Assembly: GCF_013179805.1 (NCBI RefSeq)
Contig: NZ_SRRZ01000085.1
Location: 1 to 32,597 of the forward strand
Reading direction: 5' to 3'
Source: Microcoleus asticus IPMA8
Lineage (GTDB): Bacteria > Cyanobacteriota > Cyanobacteriia > Cyanobacteriales > Microcoleaceae
Length of the DNA: 32,597 nucleotides
A program made the position numbers and the translations under genes. Positions 1 to 7,365 of the stretch are shown one piece after another. Under the pieces are notes generated by a model that searched no databases, was not told where the DNA came from, and saw only the letters and a list, made by a program, of their open reading frames with translations. Each line of letters opens with the position of its first letter. Positions within the stretch are counted from its first letter, which is position 1.

Positions 1-111
1 TGCATCTAGATGTATATTTAGTTATACTAACCAGTGGGTTAGGTTAACCGTCCCTGGATATTTCTATCCATTTAGATTAAACGAATCGCACTACTCATTG
101 AATTATAGCTT

Positions 112-1434
112 ATGCTGACCACATCAAGTTTGTTAATCCGCGGCGCTCGCGTTCTTTTGCCCAACGGCGAGTTTTTGGTAGGGGACGTGCAAATCTGCGA
201 TGGCAAAATTGTTCGGGTTGCTCCGTCCATTGCCGAATCGGGCGATCGAGAAATAGATGCGAAAGGCTTAACTCTGTTACCCGGAGTCATTGACCCCCAG
301 GTACACTTCCGAGAACCGGGTTTAGAACACAAGGAAGACTTGTTTACCGCTAGCTGTGCTTGCGCTAAAGGCGGCGTGACTTCATTTTTGGAAATGCCGA
401 ATACGCGACCCCTGACAACCACCCAAGCTGCCTTAGATGATAAACTAAGTCGCGCTGGCGAGAAGTGTTTGGTTAATTACGGCTTTTTTATTGGTGCAAC
501 AGCCGAAAATTTGCCGGATTTGTTGACTGCGAATCCGACTCCGGGAATTAAAGTTTTTATGGGTTCGATGCACGGCCAGCTTTTGGTGGATGGAGAAACA
601 ACTTTAGAGGCGATTTTTGCCAAGGGCGATCGACTAATTGCCGTACACGCCGAAGACCAAGCTAGAATCAATCAAAGGCGTCAGGAATTTGCCGGGATTT
701 CCGATGTTGCCGTGCACTCGCAAATTCAAGACAATCAAGCAGCTTTATTAGCAACTCAGCTAGCCTTAAAACTTTCTAATAAATATCACCGCCGTCTACA
801 CATTCTGCACCTTTCAACTGGGGATGAAGCCGAGTTTTTGCGTCAGGAAAAACCGAGTTGGGTAACGGCGGAAGTGACGCCGCAGCATTTGTTGTTAAAT
901 ACCAGCGCCTATGAAAAAATTGGCAGTTTAGCTCAAATGAATCCGCCTTTGCGCGAACCCCGCGATAACGAAATACTTTGGCAAGCTTTACTCGACGGCG
1001 TAATTGATTTTATCGCCACCGATCACGCGCCGCACACATTAGCAGAAAAAGCTCAAGATTATCCGAATACGCCGTCTGGAATGCCGGGAGTCGAAACTTC
1101 TTTGCCTTTGATGCTGACGCAAGCAGTAGAGGGAAGATGTACAGTGGCGGAAGTTGCTAATTGGATGTCGGCGGCCGTTGCTAAGGCTTATAAAATTCCC
1201 AACAAAGGGTCGATTTCTCCGGGGTTTGACGCTGATTTGGTATTAGTAGATTTGGATAATTATCGACCTGTGGTGCGAGAAGAAATGGTGACAAAGTGCG
1301 GCTGGAGTCCTTTTGAAGGTTGGAGTTTGACAGGGTGGCCAGTTGTGACTGTTGTTGGAGGAAAAGTTGTTTTTGAAAATGGCAAATTGGATACAAATGT
1401 GAGGGGAGAAGCGTTGACATTTGACGCTGAGTAA
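112..1434 (+). CDS. pyrC: dihydroorotase (440 aa)
   Basis: Cytosolic zinc amidohydrolase of de novo pyrimidine synthesis; it cyclises carbamoyl-aspartate to dihydroorotate. Visible motifs are DPQVHFREPG (residues 61-70), the lysine expected to be carboxylated in IKVFMGS (K147), metal-ligand histidines H179 (HAEDQ) and H233 (HLSTGD), and ATDHAPHT with catalytic D304. The length suits a full class I enzyme. The first His of the usual HxH metal motif is Gln63 here (QVH). From memory this occurs in a recognised subgroup that includes Bacteroidetes enzymes, so I do not read it as inactivation. No strong ribosome-binding site precedes the ATG, which is common in cyanobacteria. The gene stands alone upstream of a small toxin-antitoxin-like pair. 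PyrC is a confident call; activity with QVH is inferred. Confidence 0.93.
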   Translation: MLTTSSLLIRGARVLLPNGEFLVGDVQICDGKIVRVAPSIAESGDREIDAKGLTLLPGVIDPQVHFREPGLEHKEDLFTASCACAKGGVTSFLEMPNTRPLTTTQAALDDKLSRAGEKCLVNYGFFIGATAENLPDLLTANPTPGIKVFMGSMHGQLLVDGETTLEAIFAKGDRLIAVHAEDQARINQRRQEFAGISDVAVHSQIQDNQAALLATQLALKLSNKYHRRLHILHLSTGDEAEFLRQEKPSWVTAEVTPQHLLLNTSAYEKIGSLAQMNPPLREPRDNEILWQALLDGVIDFIATDHAPHTLAEKAQDYPNTPSGMPGVETSLPLMLTQAVEGRCTVAEVANWMSAAVAKAYKIPNKGSISPGFDADLVLVDLDNYRPVVREEMVTKCGWSPFEGWSLTGWPVVTVVGGKVVFENGKLDTNVRGEALTFDAE

Positions 1435-1495
1435 GCATGAATTTAACTCAAGTGTTATAATTGGGTATTCCTGCATCGCAAAGGCGATATTACCC

Positions 1496-1822
1496 ATGCT
1501 TCTCCAAGAACTAGAAACACAACTCCTGGCCTTAACTCCGACTGAGAAAGCTGAAGCCATCCGGCTTTTAACCCAAAGTTTAAATAATAGCTGGCCAGGA
1601 ATTACCAAAACTCCCGACGTTTGTGGCGGCGATGCTTGCATTGCCAAAACTCGCATTCCTGTTTGGCTGCTTGAAAGTTTTCGCCGCGAAGGTTCAAGCG
1701 ATGCCGAACTTTTACAATTTTATCCCCATCTAAGCGCTGCCGATCTAGTCAATGTTTGGACTTATGCTGATGCACATCAGGAGGAAATCGAACAAGCAAT
1801 CCGCAAGAATGAGGAAGCCTGA
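1496..1822 (+). CDS. DUF433 domain protein, putative antitoxin (108 aa)
   Basis: Small DUF433-family protein. The diagnostic part is the middle and C-terminus: GGDACIAKTRIPVWLL, then a segment with DAELLQFYPHLSAADLVNVW, matching the winged-helix-like DUF433 fold. The N-terminal 30 residues (LEAL-like helix with LTPTEKAEAIRLL) resemble the short dimerisation segment many cyanobacterial DUF433 proteins carry. I chose the ATG at 1496, because the earlier in-frame ATG at 1421 overlaps the end of pyrC and adds residues atypical of the family. It ends 3 nt before a DUF5615 gene, the usual antitoxin-toxin partner arrangement, so the pair is probably co-transcribed. Antitoxin function is inferred from family and neighbour. 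Confidence 0.85.
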   Translation: MLLQELETQLLALTPTEKAEAIRLLTQSLNNSWPGITKTPDVCGGDACIAKTRIPVWLLESFRREGSSDAELLQFYPHLSAADLVNVWTYADAHQEEIEQAIRKNEEA

Positions 1823-1825
1823 GTC

Positions 1826-2167
1826 ATGCTAAATTTGTATGCAGACGAACAATTTCCTTTGCCAGTTGTGCAATTGCTGCGCGCTTTTGGTCACAATGTC
1901 CTCACGGTTCAGGAAGCAGGAAAAGCAGGACTTGGGATTCCAGATCCAGAGGTGCTAGCATTTGCTATAAGCAACGATCGAGCTGTTTTGACATTAAATC
2001 GATTTGATTTCATCGGACTGCACAATCGACAGCCAGGCCACGCTGGTATTATTGTTTGTACCAAAGATAGGAACGTAGAAAAGTTGGCAACACGCATTAA
2101 TGATGCTATTGCTGGTGAGGAAACTTTGAGAGGTAAATTGATTCGAGTCAACCGCCCGCCGCAGTAA
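1826..2167 (+). CDS. DUF5615 family PIN-like protein, putative toxin (113 aa)
   Basis: Complete DUF5615 (PIN-like, Mut7-C related) protein. Hallmarks are the N-terminal acidic NLYADEQFP, the HNVLTVQEAG strand-turn, the acidic DPEVLAFA and the TLNRFDFIGLH segment, followed by HAGIIVCT. The conserved Asp/Glu residues at about 6-7, 41-43 and 60 are consistent with a PIN-type metal site. It starts 3 nt after the DUF433 stop, so the two form a bicistron. In related pairs the DUF5615 partner is regarded as the likely RNase toxin and DUF433 as its antitoxin; that function is inferred. It ends 17 nt from the convergent tsaE gene, with no clear terminator between them. Confidence 0.85.
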   Translation: MLNLYADEQFPLPVVQLLRAFGHNVLTVQEAGKAGLGIPDPEVLAFAISNDRAVLTLNRFDFIGLHNRQPGHAGIIVCTKDRNVEKLATRINDAIAGEETLRGKLIRVNRPPQ

Positions 2168-2183
2168 GTTCGATCGGATTTTC

Positions 2184-2642
2184 TTAAATTTCCAATTGCC
2201 AATTCAATAAGTCCCCATTACCAATTACTTCAATTTGCCGCCCGTTATCTAGATAACTCAAATAAATTTGCAAATAATTCTCTGGTTTGTACTGCAATCT
2301 TTCCGCCCATTCGATCGCCACAATTCCCAAATCCCTTTCTAATCCGTCCCAATAACTCTCTAAGTGTAAAGCTTCGGCTTCTTCGGGTTCGAGTCGATAC
2401 AAATCGAGATGGTACAGCGGAACTCGCCCTGCAAAATACTCGTTAATCAGGGTGAAAGTAGGACTTTCGATCGAGTCTGAGATTCCTAAACCTTCAGCGA
2501 TGCCTTGAACCAAGGTAGTTTTGCCAGCACCTAAATCTCCTTGTAATAAGATTACAGTGCCTGGGGGGAGCGATCGACCTAATGATACGCCCAACTTGCG
2601 CGTAGCTTCAGCATCTGGAAGAGAAAGTATCATCTTAGTCAT
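2184..2642 (-). CDS. tsaE: tRNA threonylcarbamoyladenosine biosynthesis ATPase TsaE (152 aa)
   Basis: Small P-loop ATPase that works with TsaB and TsaD to install t6A37 on ANN-decoding tRNAs. The Walker A motif GDLGAGKTT lies at residues 35-43. It is followed by SPTFTLINEY and, after the acidic LYHLDLYRLEPEE segment, by VAIEWAERL, all characteristic of TsaE. The length is normal for the family. The first ATG (2642) and the one three codons in (2633) are both possible starts. The gene lies downstream of yvcK on the same strand, separated by heptamer repeats, so coupling to yvcK is uncertain. Its start codon touches the repeat array at 2636-2684. Confidence 0.93.
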   Translation of the reverse strand: MTKMILSLPDAEATRKLGVSLGRSLPPGTVILLQGDLGAGKTTLVQGIAEGLGISDSIESPTFTLINEYFAGRVPLYHLDLYRLEPEEAEALHLESYWDGLERDLGIVAIEWAERLQYKPENYLQIYLSYLDNGRQIEVIGNGDLLNWQLEI

Positions 2643-2684
2643 TAGTTATTAGTCATTAGTCATTAGTCATTAGTCATTAGTTAC
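2636..2684. repeat. GTCATTA-type heptamer tandem repeats
   Basis: Seven heptamer units of the TAGTCAT/TAGTTAT type run from the first codons of tsaE into the yvcK-tsaE gap. These are short tandemly repeated repetitive sequences of the kind common in filamentous cyanobacteria. The same heptamer occurs at 4249, 5131 and, as reverse complement, 5584. Confidence 0.9.
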
Positions 2685-2725
2685 TCGCTTGGGGCTGCTA
2701 ATAACAAATAACATTAGTCTGCACC

Positions 2726-2760
2726 GTCAACAGTCAACAGTCAACAGTTAACAGTTAGCA
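2726..2760. repeat. GTCAACA heptamer array (5 units)
   Basis: Three exact GTCAACA units are followed by GTTAACA and GTTAGCA, ending 2 nt before the stop codon of yvcK. It is a sequence variant of the GTCATTA array 40 nt away. Confidence 0.9.
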
Positions 2761-2762
2761 GC

Positions 2763-4163
2763 TTAAATGTTCTGGGCGCGGCCGTACCAACGCAGCAACA
2801 TCCCCGCCAACCTTTGAGAATTGTGGCGAATTAAACCCGTATTTTTATCTTCATCCATCACATTTGCGATGACAATTCGCCGCCCCAATTGCGTTACGGC
2901 TTCTCGATCGAGCACAACCGGATAAGAATTCTCCTGAGAATAGCGGATCAAAGCTTTTGCAGAAGGGACTTTTCCCTGAACTACTACAGCATCGAACAGT
3001 GGCCGGCCGCAAGCGCGGTCGATCGCCCGAATGTGGTCTGCAACACTGTATCCGTCAGTTTCCCCCGGCTGAGTCATAATATTGCACACATAAATGCGCG
3101 GAACTTCGCTGTTGGCGATCGCATCAGCAATTTCCGGCACTAACAAATTCGGAATGACACTCGTATAAAGACTGCCTGGCCCAATAATAATAAAATCCGC
3201 TTCCCGAAGCCCTTGCACAGCCCTAGGTAAGGCCGGAGGATTAGCAGGAGTACAGCCTATTTTGAGGATTTTTCCGTTAGCTTTTGTAATGCTGGACTCC
3301 CCCTCAATCCTGCGGCCGTCAGCGAGTTCTGCCCACAAAGACACGTCGCTCAGAGTAGCCGGCAGCACTTCTCCCCTAACTGCTAAAACTTTAGAACTCG
3401 CGGCGATCGCCTGTTCCAAATCTCCAGCAATATCGCTCATCGCCGTCAAAAACAAATTCCCAAAACTGTGACCCATCAAACCGTCACCGGCCTGAAAGCG
3501 ATATTGAAATAACTCAGTTAATAACTTTTCCTCATCTGCCAAAGCCGCCAAACAATTGCGAATGTCTCCCGGTGGCAATACCCCAATTTCCCGTCGCAGC
3601 CGCCCGGAAGACCCCCCATCATCAGCCACCGTGACAATAGCAGTGATTTTGGCGCTGTAATCCTTCAATCCCCTGAGCAAATTAGAAAGGCCCGTACCGC
3701 CTCCAAGTGCCACAATTTTCGGCCCGCGGTGCAAGCGGCGGTGGTTGAGGAGTCGATCGACCAATTCCTCATTCCCTTCGGGCATCAGCACTTGAGTAAT
3801 AGAGTTCAAACTGCGAGTTTGCCCCCACAGAATTAACAAAATCCCGCCAACAATGATGAGCGGCCCCGACACGTAATTGGGAACAACTTCGGCAATCCAC
3901 GCCAAAAAATTTCTCAACAATTGCAATAAGAAGAAAATGGGAGTCATCCCAGTCCAAATCGCTAAACCCAAAGTGGCAAGTACCACGCCGCTGGCACTGA
4001 TCAGCAGCCACCGTTTCACCAACAGTCCGGGGGCTAACCACTTAAACCACTGGTGAACTCGCCCGTTCCGCAAAGAAGGGGGGTAAGGATTTCTGGATTG
4101 GGCAAAAACCTGCTTGGCTTTAGCCAAGACGCGGAGGGCTTTAGGAAGTGAACTAATTGACAT
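2763..4163 (-). CDS. yvcK: YvcK/CofD-family UDP-sugar-binding protein with N-terminal membrane segment (466 aa)
   Basis: Gluconeogenesis factor YvcK family, whose Bacillus members bind UDP-GlcNAc and affect central carbon use, cell shape and wall synthesis. The soluble domain begins at about residue 148 with the nucleotide-binding KIVALGGGTGLSNLL, then VTVADDGGSSGRLR, PPGDIRNCL, GHSFGNLF and FIIIGPGSLYTS. The usual YvcK is about 320 residues. This protein has roughly 145 extra N-terminal residues containing two or three hydrophobic segments (about 45-75 and 90-115), so it is probably anchored in the cytoplasmic membrane. Such an extension is, to my knowledge, usual in cyanobacterial homologues. 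No Shine-Dalgarno sequence is evident before the ATG. Its upstream region carries the array at 4249-4314. The ligand is inferred from the family. Confidence 0.88.
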   Translation of the reverse strand: MSISSLPKALRVLAKAKQVFAQSRNPYPPSLRNGRVHQWFKWLAPGLLVKRWLLISASGVVLATLGLAIWTGMTPIFFLLQLLRNFLAWIAEVVPNYVSGPLIIVGGILLILWGQTRSLNSITQVLMPEGNEELVDRLLNHRRLHRGPKIVALGGGTGLSNLLRGLKDYSAKITAIVTVADDGGSSGRLRREIGVLPPGDIRNCLAALADEEKLLTELFQYRFQAGDGLMGHSFGNLFLTAMSDIAGDLEQAIAASSKVLAVRGEVLPATLSDVSLWAELADGRRIEGESSITKANGKILKIGCTPANPPALPRAVQGLREADFIIIGPGSLYTSVIPNLLVPEIADAIANSEVPRIYVCNIMTQPGETDGYSVADHIRAIDRACGRPLFDAVVVQGKVPSAKALIRYSQENSYPVVLDREAVTQLGRRIVIANVMDEDKNTGLIRHNSQRLAGMLLRWYGRAQNI

Positions 4164-4248
4164 GGTTAATTAGTCTTAAGGGTATTGGAACAGCTCAAGC
4201 TGACAAATTTACAATACAAGAGAGTTTTGATTCTGGCAGTCAATTTAA

Positions 4249-4314
4249 GTCATTAGTCATTAATCATTAGTCATGAGTCATTAGTCATTAGCTAGACTGA
4301 TGACTGAGGACTGA
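4249..4314. repeat. GTCATTA heptamer array with inverted tail
   Basis: Six near-perfect GTCATTA units (4249-4290) are followed after a few bases by ACTGATGACTGAGGACTGAT, which is roughly the reverse-complement unit. The array fills the divergent intergenic space between yvcK and the ABC ATPase gene, so any promoters for these two genes lie next to or within repeats. Confidence 0.88.
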
Positions 4315-4334
4315 TAATTTATTGATAACATCCT

Positions 4335-5117
4335 ATGGCTGAGCCACTAATCGAACTCAAGGGGGTAAGTAAGTCCTTCGGCCAGAACCCGATCCTCGAT
4401 CGAGTAGATCTGAGGATTTATCGGGGAGAGGCCCTGGCAATTATTGGCCCTTCCGGGACGGGGAAATCTACGATTTTGCGGATAATTGCGGGTTTGTTGG
4501 CCCCGGATTCCGGTGAGGTTTTCGTTCAGGGACAGCGCAGGGTCGGATGGGTGGACGACGTGGCAGATCCGATCGGAATTGGGATGGTGTTTCAGCAAGC
4601 GGCTTTGTTTGATTCGCTGACGGTGGAGGAGAATGTCGGTTTTTTACTTTACCAGCATTCTAAGCTGCCGCGCCGCCGCATTCGGGAATTGGTGGAGGAA
4701 AAGTTGGAGATGGTGGGTTTGCCGCGAATTGGCGAACGCTATCCGGCGCAGTTGTCTGGGGGAATGAGGAAGCGGGTAAGTTTTGCCCGCGCCATCATGG
4801 CGAATCCTGATAATGACAGGGATAATCCAGAGGTTTTGCTGTACGACGAACCGACGGCGGGTTTAGATCCGATCGCTTCGACGGTAATTGAAGATTTAAT
4901 CCGCGAGTTGCAGGCGGCCCAAGGTGTTTGCAGCACTTATGCGATTGTCACTCACCAAGACAGTACCATCCGCCGCACTGCCGATCGCATCGTGTTTCTC
5001 TATCGAGGCCAAGTGCAGTGGGAGGGAACTGTCAGCGATATTGCATCAACAGATAATTTGCTGATCCGACAATTTTTTAGCGGCAGTGTTACTGGCCCAA
5101 TTCAAGTGATTGGATAG
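4335..5117 (+). CDS. ABC transporter ATPase, MlaF/TGD3 type (260 aa)
   Basis: Cytoplasmic ATPase of an Mla/TGD-type lipid transporter. It has Walker A GPSGTGKST (residues 38-46), the Q-loop VFQQAALFDSLTVEENV (about 91), the signature LSGGMRKRVSFARA (about 140), Walker B LLYDEPTAGLDP (about 170) and the switch His in VTHQD. The GMRKR signature and the FDSLTVEENVGF segment are typical of the MlaF/Ttg2A group, and an MCE protein lies 577 nt downstream. The permease partner (MlaE/TGD1) is not in this window, so it must be encoded elsewhere, as is common in cyanobacteria. The likely role is phospholipid movement between the inner and outer membranes. It stops just before a heptamer array and a four-helix-bundle gene, which separate it from the MCE gene. 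Confidence 0.9.
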   Translation: MAEPLIELKGVSKSFGQNPILDRVDLRIYRGEALAIIGPSGTGKSTILRIIAGLLAPDSGEVFVQGQRRVGWVDDVADPIGIGMVFQQAALFDSLTVEENVGFLLYQHSKLPRRRIRELVEEKLEMVGLPRIGERYPAQLSGGMRKRVSFARAIMANPDNDRDNPEVLLYDEPTAGLDPIASTVIEDLIRELQAAQGVCSTYAIVTHQDSTIRRTADRIVFLYRGQVQWEGTVSDIASTDNLLIRQFFSGSVTGPIQVIG

Positions 5118-5130
5118 TCAATTGTTATCA

Positions 5131-5165
5131 GTCATTAGTCATTAGTCATTAGTCATTAGTTATTA
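5131..5165. repeat. GTCATTA heptamer array, left flank of the four-helix-bundle gene
   Basis: Four exact GTCATTA units plus GTTATTA lie between the ATPase stop and the four-helix-bundle start. The orientation is opposite to that of the TAATGAC array at 5584-5688. Confidence 0.92.
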
Positions 5166-5179
5166 AAGCTGAGGGTAAT

Positions 5180-5545
5180 ATGGCTACAAAAAGTTTTCAG
5201 AAATTGCGAGTTTATAACTTATCAGAACGACTAGCTGATGAAATTTGGAAAGCTGTTAACACTTGGGAGCCATTTGCCAAAAATACGATCGGCCAACAAA
5301 TTGTCCGTTCAGCCGATAGCATCGGTGCTAACATAGCAGAAGGAGTCGGACGAGGCAGCTATCAAGACAATAAACGTTTTGTCAAGATAGCTAGAGGTTC
5401 TTTATATGAAACTCAACATTGGTTGAGACGAGCTTACACTCGAAACCTTTTAACTGTTGAACAAGTCAATATATTCACAGCAATCATTAATGACTTAGCT
5501 CCTAAATTAAACTCCTACATACACTCAATCGGATCATCCCCCTAA
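5180..5545 (+). CDS. four-helix bundle protein, IVP (S23) family (121 aa)
   Basis: Complete member of the four-helix-bundle/IVP family (TIGR02436 type). It shows the family pattern: KLRVYNLSERLADEIW at the N-terminus, GQQIVRSADSIGANIAEG (about residues 39-56) in the middle, then RFVKIARGSLYETQHWL and a C-terminal helix. Related sequences occur as proteins encoded in 23S rRNA intervening sequences and as free-standing genes near surface-polysaccharide or mobile regions; the biochemical function is unknown. Here it is an extra gene between the ATPase and MCE genes of a lipid transporter, flanked on both sides by heptamer arrays. It lies on the same strand as both neighbours and may be transcribed with them. 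A mobile or recently acquired origin is an inference from this placement. Confidence 0.88.
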   Translation: MATKSFQKLRVYNLSERLADEIWKAVNTWEPFAKNTIGQQIVRSADSIGANIAEGVGRGSYQDNKRFVKIARGSLYETQHWLRRAYTRNLLTVEQVNIFTAIINDLAPKLNSYIHSIGSSP

Positions 5546-5583
5546 AAATCACGAGCAATAAATCACAAACAATAACTGAGTTC

Positions 5584-5688
5584 TAACAACTAACAACTAA
5601 TGACTAACAACTAGCAACTAATGACTGATGACTGATGACTGATGACTAATGACTGATGACTAATGACTAATGACTAATGACTAATGAG
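5584..5688. repeat. TAATGAC heptamer array (15 units)
   Basis: Fifteen consecutive heptamers: TAACAAC, TAATGAC, TAGCAAC and TGATGAC variants, ending in TAATGAG. TAATGAC is the reverse complement of GTCATTA, so this array and the one at 5131-5165 form a large inverted pair around the four-helix-bundle gene. The last unit, together with the next base, supplies GAGG (5686-5689), the only apparent ribosome-binding site for the MCE gene starting at 5694. Confidence 0.93.
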
Positions 5689-5693
5689 GTAAT

Positions 5694-7184
5694 ATGCGAT
5701 CGCGAACTGTAAGAGAAGGTTCTGTCGGGTTCTTAATTTTAGTAGGAATCGGTTTATTTGGTGGCTTAGTGCTCTGGCTGCGGGGCGTGCAGGTAGGCAA
5801 CCGCAGCTACAAATTTGCCGTAGAATTTGCCAGCGCCCAAGGAATGCAAATAGGCACGCCCATCAGGTATCGCGGAGTTGCTGTCGGTAAAATTACCGCC
5901 CTCAAACCGGGTTCCAACGGCGTAGACGTGACGCTGGAGATTGCCCCCGGTACTTTAGTGATTCCCCGGGATGTGGTGATCGAAGCGAATAAATCCGGTT
6001 TAATTGGCGAATCGTCGATCGACATTACCCCCAACTCGATTTTGCCAGAATCCTTACTTACCGCCAATCCAGTTAGTGCCGACTGTCCCCCAGAGATTAT
6101 CTGCCAAAATTCCCGCTTAAAAGGTCAAGCTGGAGTCACTATCGACGAACTCATTAAATCCACAGTCCGGCTAGCTAATTTCTACACTGACCCAGCTCTG
6201 TTTAATAATATTAAATCTCTGGCAGAAAATACAGCTAACACAGCTAAAGGCGCAGCTAAACTCACTCAAGATTTATCGAATTTAACTCAAACGACCCAAA
6301 CCGAAATAAAAACTTTAAATCAATCTGTAAGGGGAGAGATTAGCAGCTTAAATCAATCTATAAAAACCGATTTAACAAGTTTAAATCAATCATTAAAGGG
6401 AGAAGTCAATAGTTTAAATCAATCATTAAAGGGAGAGGCAAGCAGTCTAAATCAATCGCTTAAAGGGGAAATATCAGGAGTCGCCGCTGATATTTCTAAA
6501 GTAGCAGCTACGGCGGACACTTCCACAAAAGCCGTATCTGCCGCTGCGATAAATTCTGCTAATTCAGTAACTCAAGCAGCCAATCAAGTTACATTAACAG
6601 CCAACCAACTTAATTCTTTAGTAGCAACCAACCGCGCCAGTTTAGTTTCAACTCTGAATAACATCAATCAAAGCAGTCAGGAACTGCGGGTAGCTGTCAG
6701 CAGTTTGAGTCCGACAATTAATCGAATCAACCAAGGACAGTTGCTGAACAATTTAGAAGTTTTATCAGCGAATGCAGCCCAAGCTTCTGGTAATTTGCGA
6801 GATTTATCCAGCCAGGTAAACAATCCGGCGACTTTGCTATTATTGCAACAAACTCTAGATTCTGCACGAGCTACATTTCAGAACGTCCAGAAAATTACTT
6901 CCGACGTGGATGATTTGACGGGAGATCCGGCTTTCCGCAACAACATTCGCAGGTTATTCAACGGATTAGGAGGCTTATTAGGTTCGACAGAACAACTGCG
7001 ACAGCAAGTTAAAGTAACTCAAACATTAGCTCCCCTTTCTCAGAAAGTAAATGCGAGTAAAAATGCCAGAAATCCATCAGTGGAACCTGGATTTCCTCAA
7101 TTGCAAAAACAGCCAAAATTGCCTGTTATACCTTCTCAAACTGCCAGTTCAGCAGAACAAGTTACTCCAGAAAATACCCCTTAA
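5694..7184 (+). CDS. MCE-domain lipid transporter protein, MlaD/TGD2-like (496 aa)
   Basis: Periplasm-facing substrate-binding part of an Mla/TGD-type lipid transporter. A single N-terminal membrane anchor (about residues 10-32, GFLILVGIGLFGGLVLWL) is followed by one MCE domain (about 36-118; IGTPIRYRGVAVGKI and GLIGESSIDI are typical). A Cys pair (C131, C137) lies just after the domain and could form a disulfide. The long C-terminal part (about 150-420) is helical with strong coiled-coil character, including five consecutive 11-residue repeats of the SLNQSLKGE type at 207-261 and many NQ/AN heptads. The tail is basic and Pro-rich. The architecture matches cyanobacterial and plastid TGD2-like proteins with a periplasm-spanning coiled coil. 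The start is set by GAGG in the preceding repeat array. Substrate (phospholipid) is inferred. Confidence 0.88.
   Translation: MRSRTVREGSVGFLILVGIGLFGGLVLWLRGVQVGNRSYKFAVEFASAQGMQIGTPIRYRGVAVGKITALKPGSNGVDVTLEIAPGTLVIPRDVVIEANKSGLIGESSIDITPNSILPESLLTANPVSADCPPEIICQNSRLKGQAGVTIDELIKSTVRLANFYTDPALFNNIKSLAENTANTAKGAAKLTQDLSNLTQTTQTEIKTLNQSVRGEISSLNQSIKTDLTSLNQSLKGEVNSLNQSLKGEASSLNQSLKGEISGVAADISKVAATADTSTKAVSAAAINSANSVTQAANQVTLTANQLNSLVATNRASLVSTLNNINQSSQELRVAVSSLSPTINRINQGQLLNNLEVLSANAAQASGNLRDLSSQVNNPATLLLLQQTLDSARATFQNVQKITSDVDDLTGDPAFRNNIRRLFNGLGGLLGSTEQLRQQVKVTQTLAPLSQKVNASKNARNPSVEPGFPQLQKQPKLPVIPSQTASSAEQVTPENTP
6312..6476 (+). repeat. five in-frame 33-bp repeats in the MCE gene
   Basis: Five consecutive 33-nt units encode 11-residue repeats (core xLNQSxKGExx, residues 207-261). 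The third and fourth units are nearly identical at DNA level (6378-6410 and 6411-6443), indicating recent duplication. Because 33 nt is a multiple of 3, copy-number change would alter coiled-coil length without shifting frame. Confidence 0.92.
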
Positions 7185-7282
7185 AAAAGGGTATCATTGA
7201 ATAAGCGCAATTGCACAAGATTCGCGAGCGACTCTAGTTAGTAACCAGCGCAATACGCACCCCAATTACACCTAGTTAATAA

Positions 7283-7299
7283 GGTGCGAAAGTCGCACC
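7283..7299. other. short perfect hairpin after the MCE gene
   Basis: GGTGCGA (7283-7289) and TCGCACC (7293-7299) form a 7-bp stem with a 3-nt AAG loop, 100 nt after the MCE stop. No T-run follows, so a classical intrinsic terminator is doubtful; it may be an RNA structural element or a small repeat remnant. Confidence 0.45.
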
Positions 7300-7365
7300 A
7301 GGCATTAAAGTTATTGTCCAAATCCTATTAACAAAAAACTTTTTGTATCGAAATAAGGAAAACCA

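Noticed and set aside
1421..1495. Longer DUF433 start at 1421
   Set aside because: It overlaps the pyrC end and its extra residues do not resemble the family; the ATG at 1496 gives the usual length.
2636..5688. CRISPR array at the regularly repeated intergenic sequences
   Set aside because: Units are 7 nt and contiguous, with no 30-40 nt spacers and no cas genes; they are short tandem repeats.
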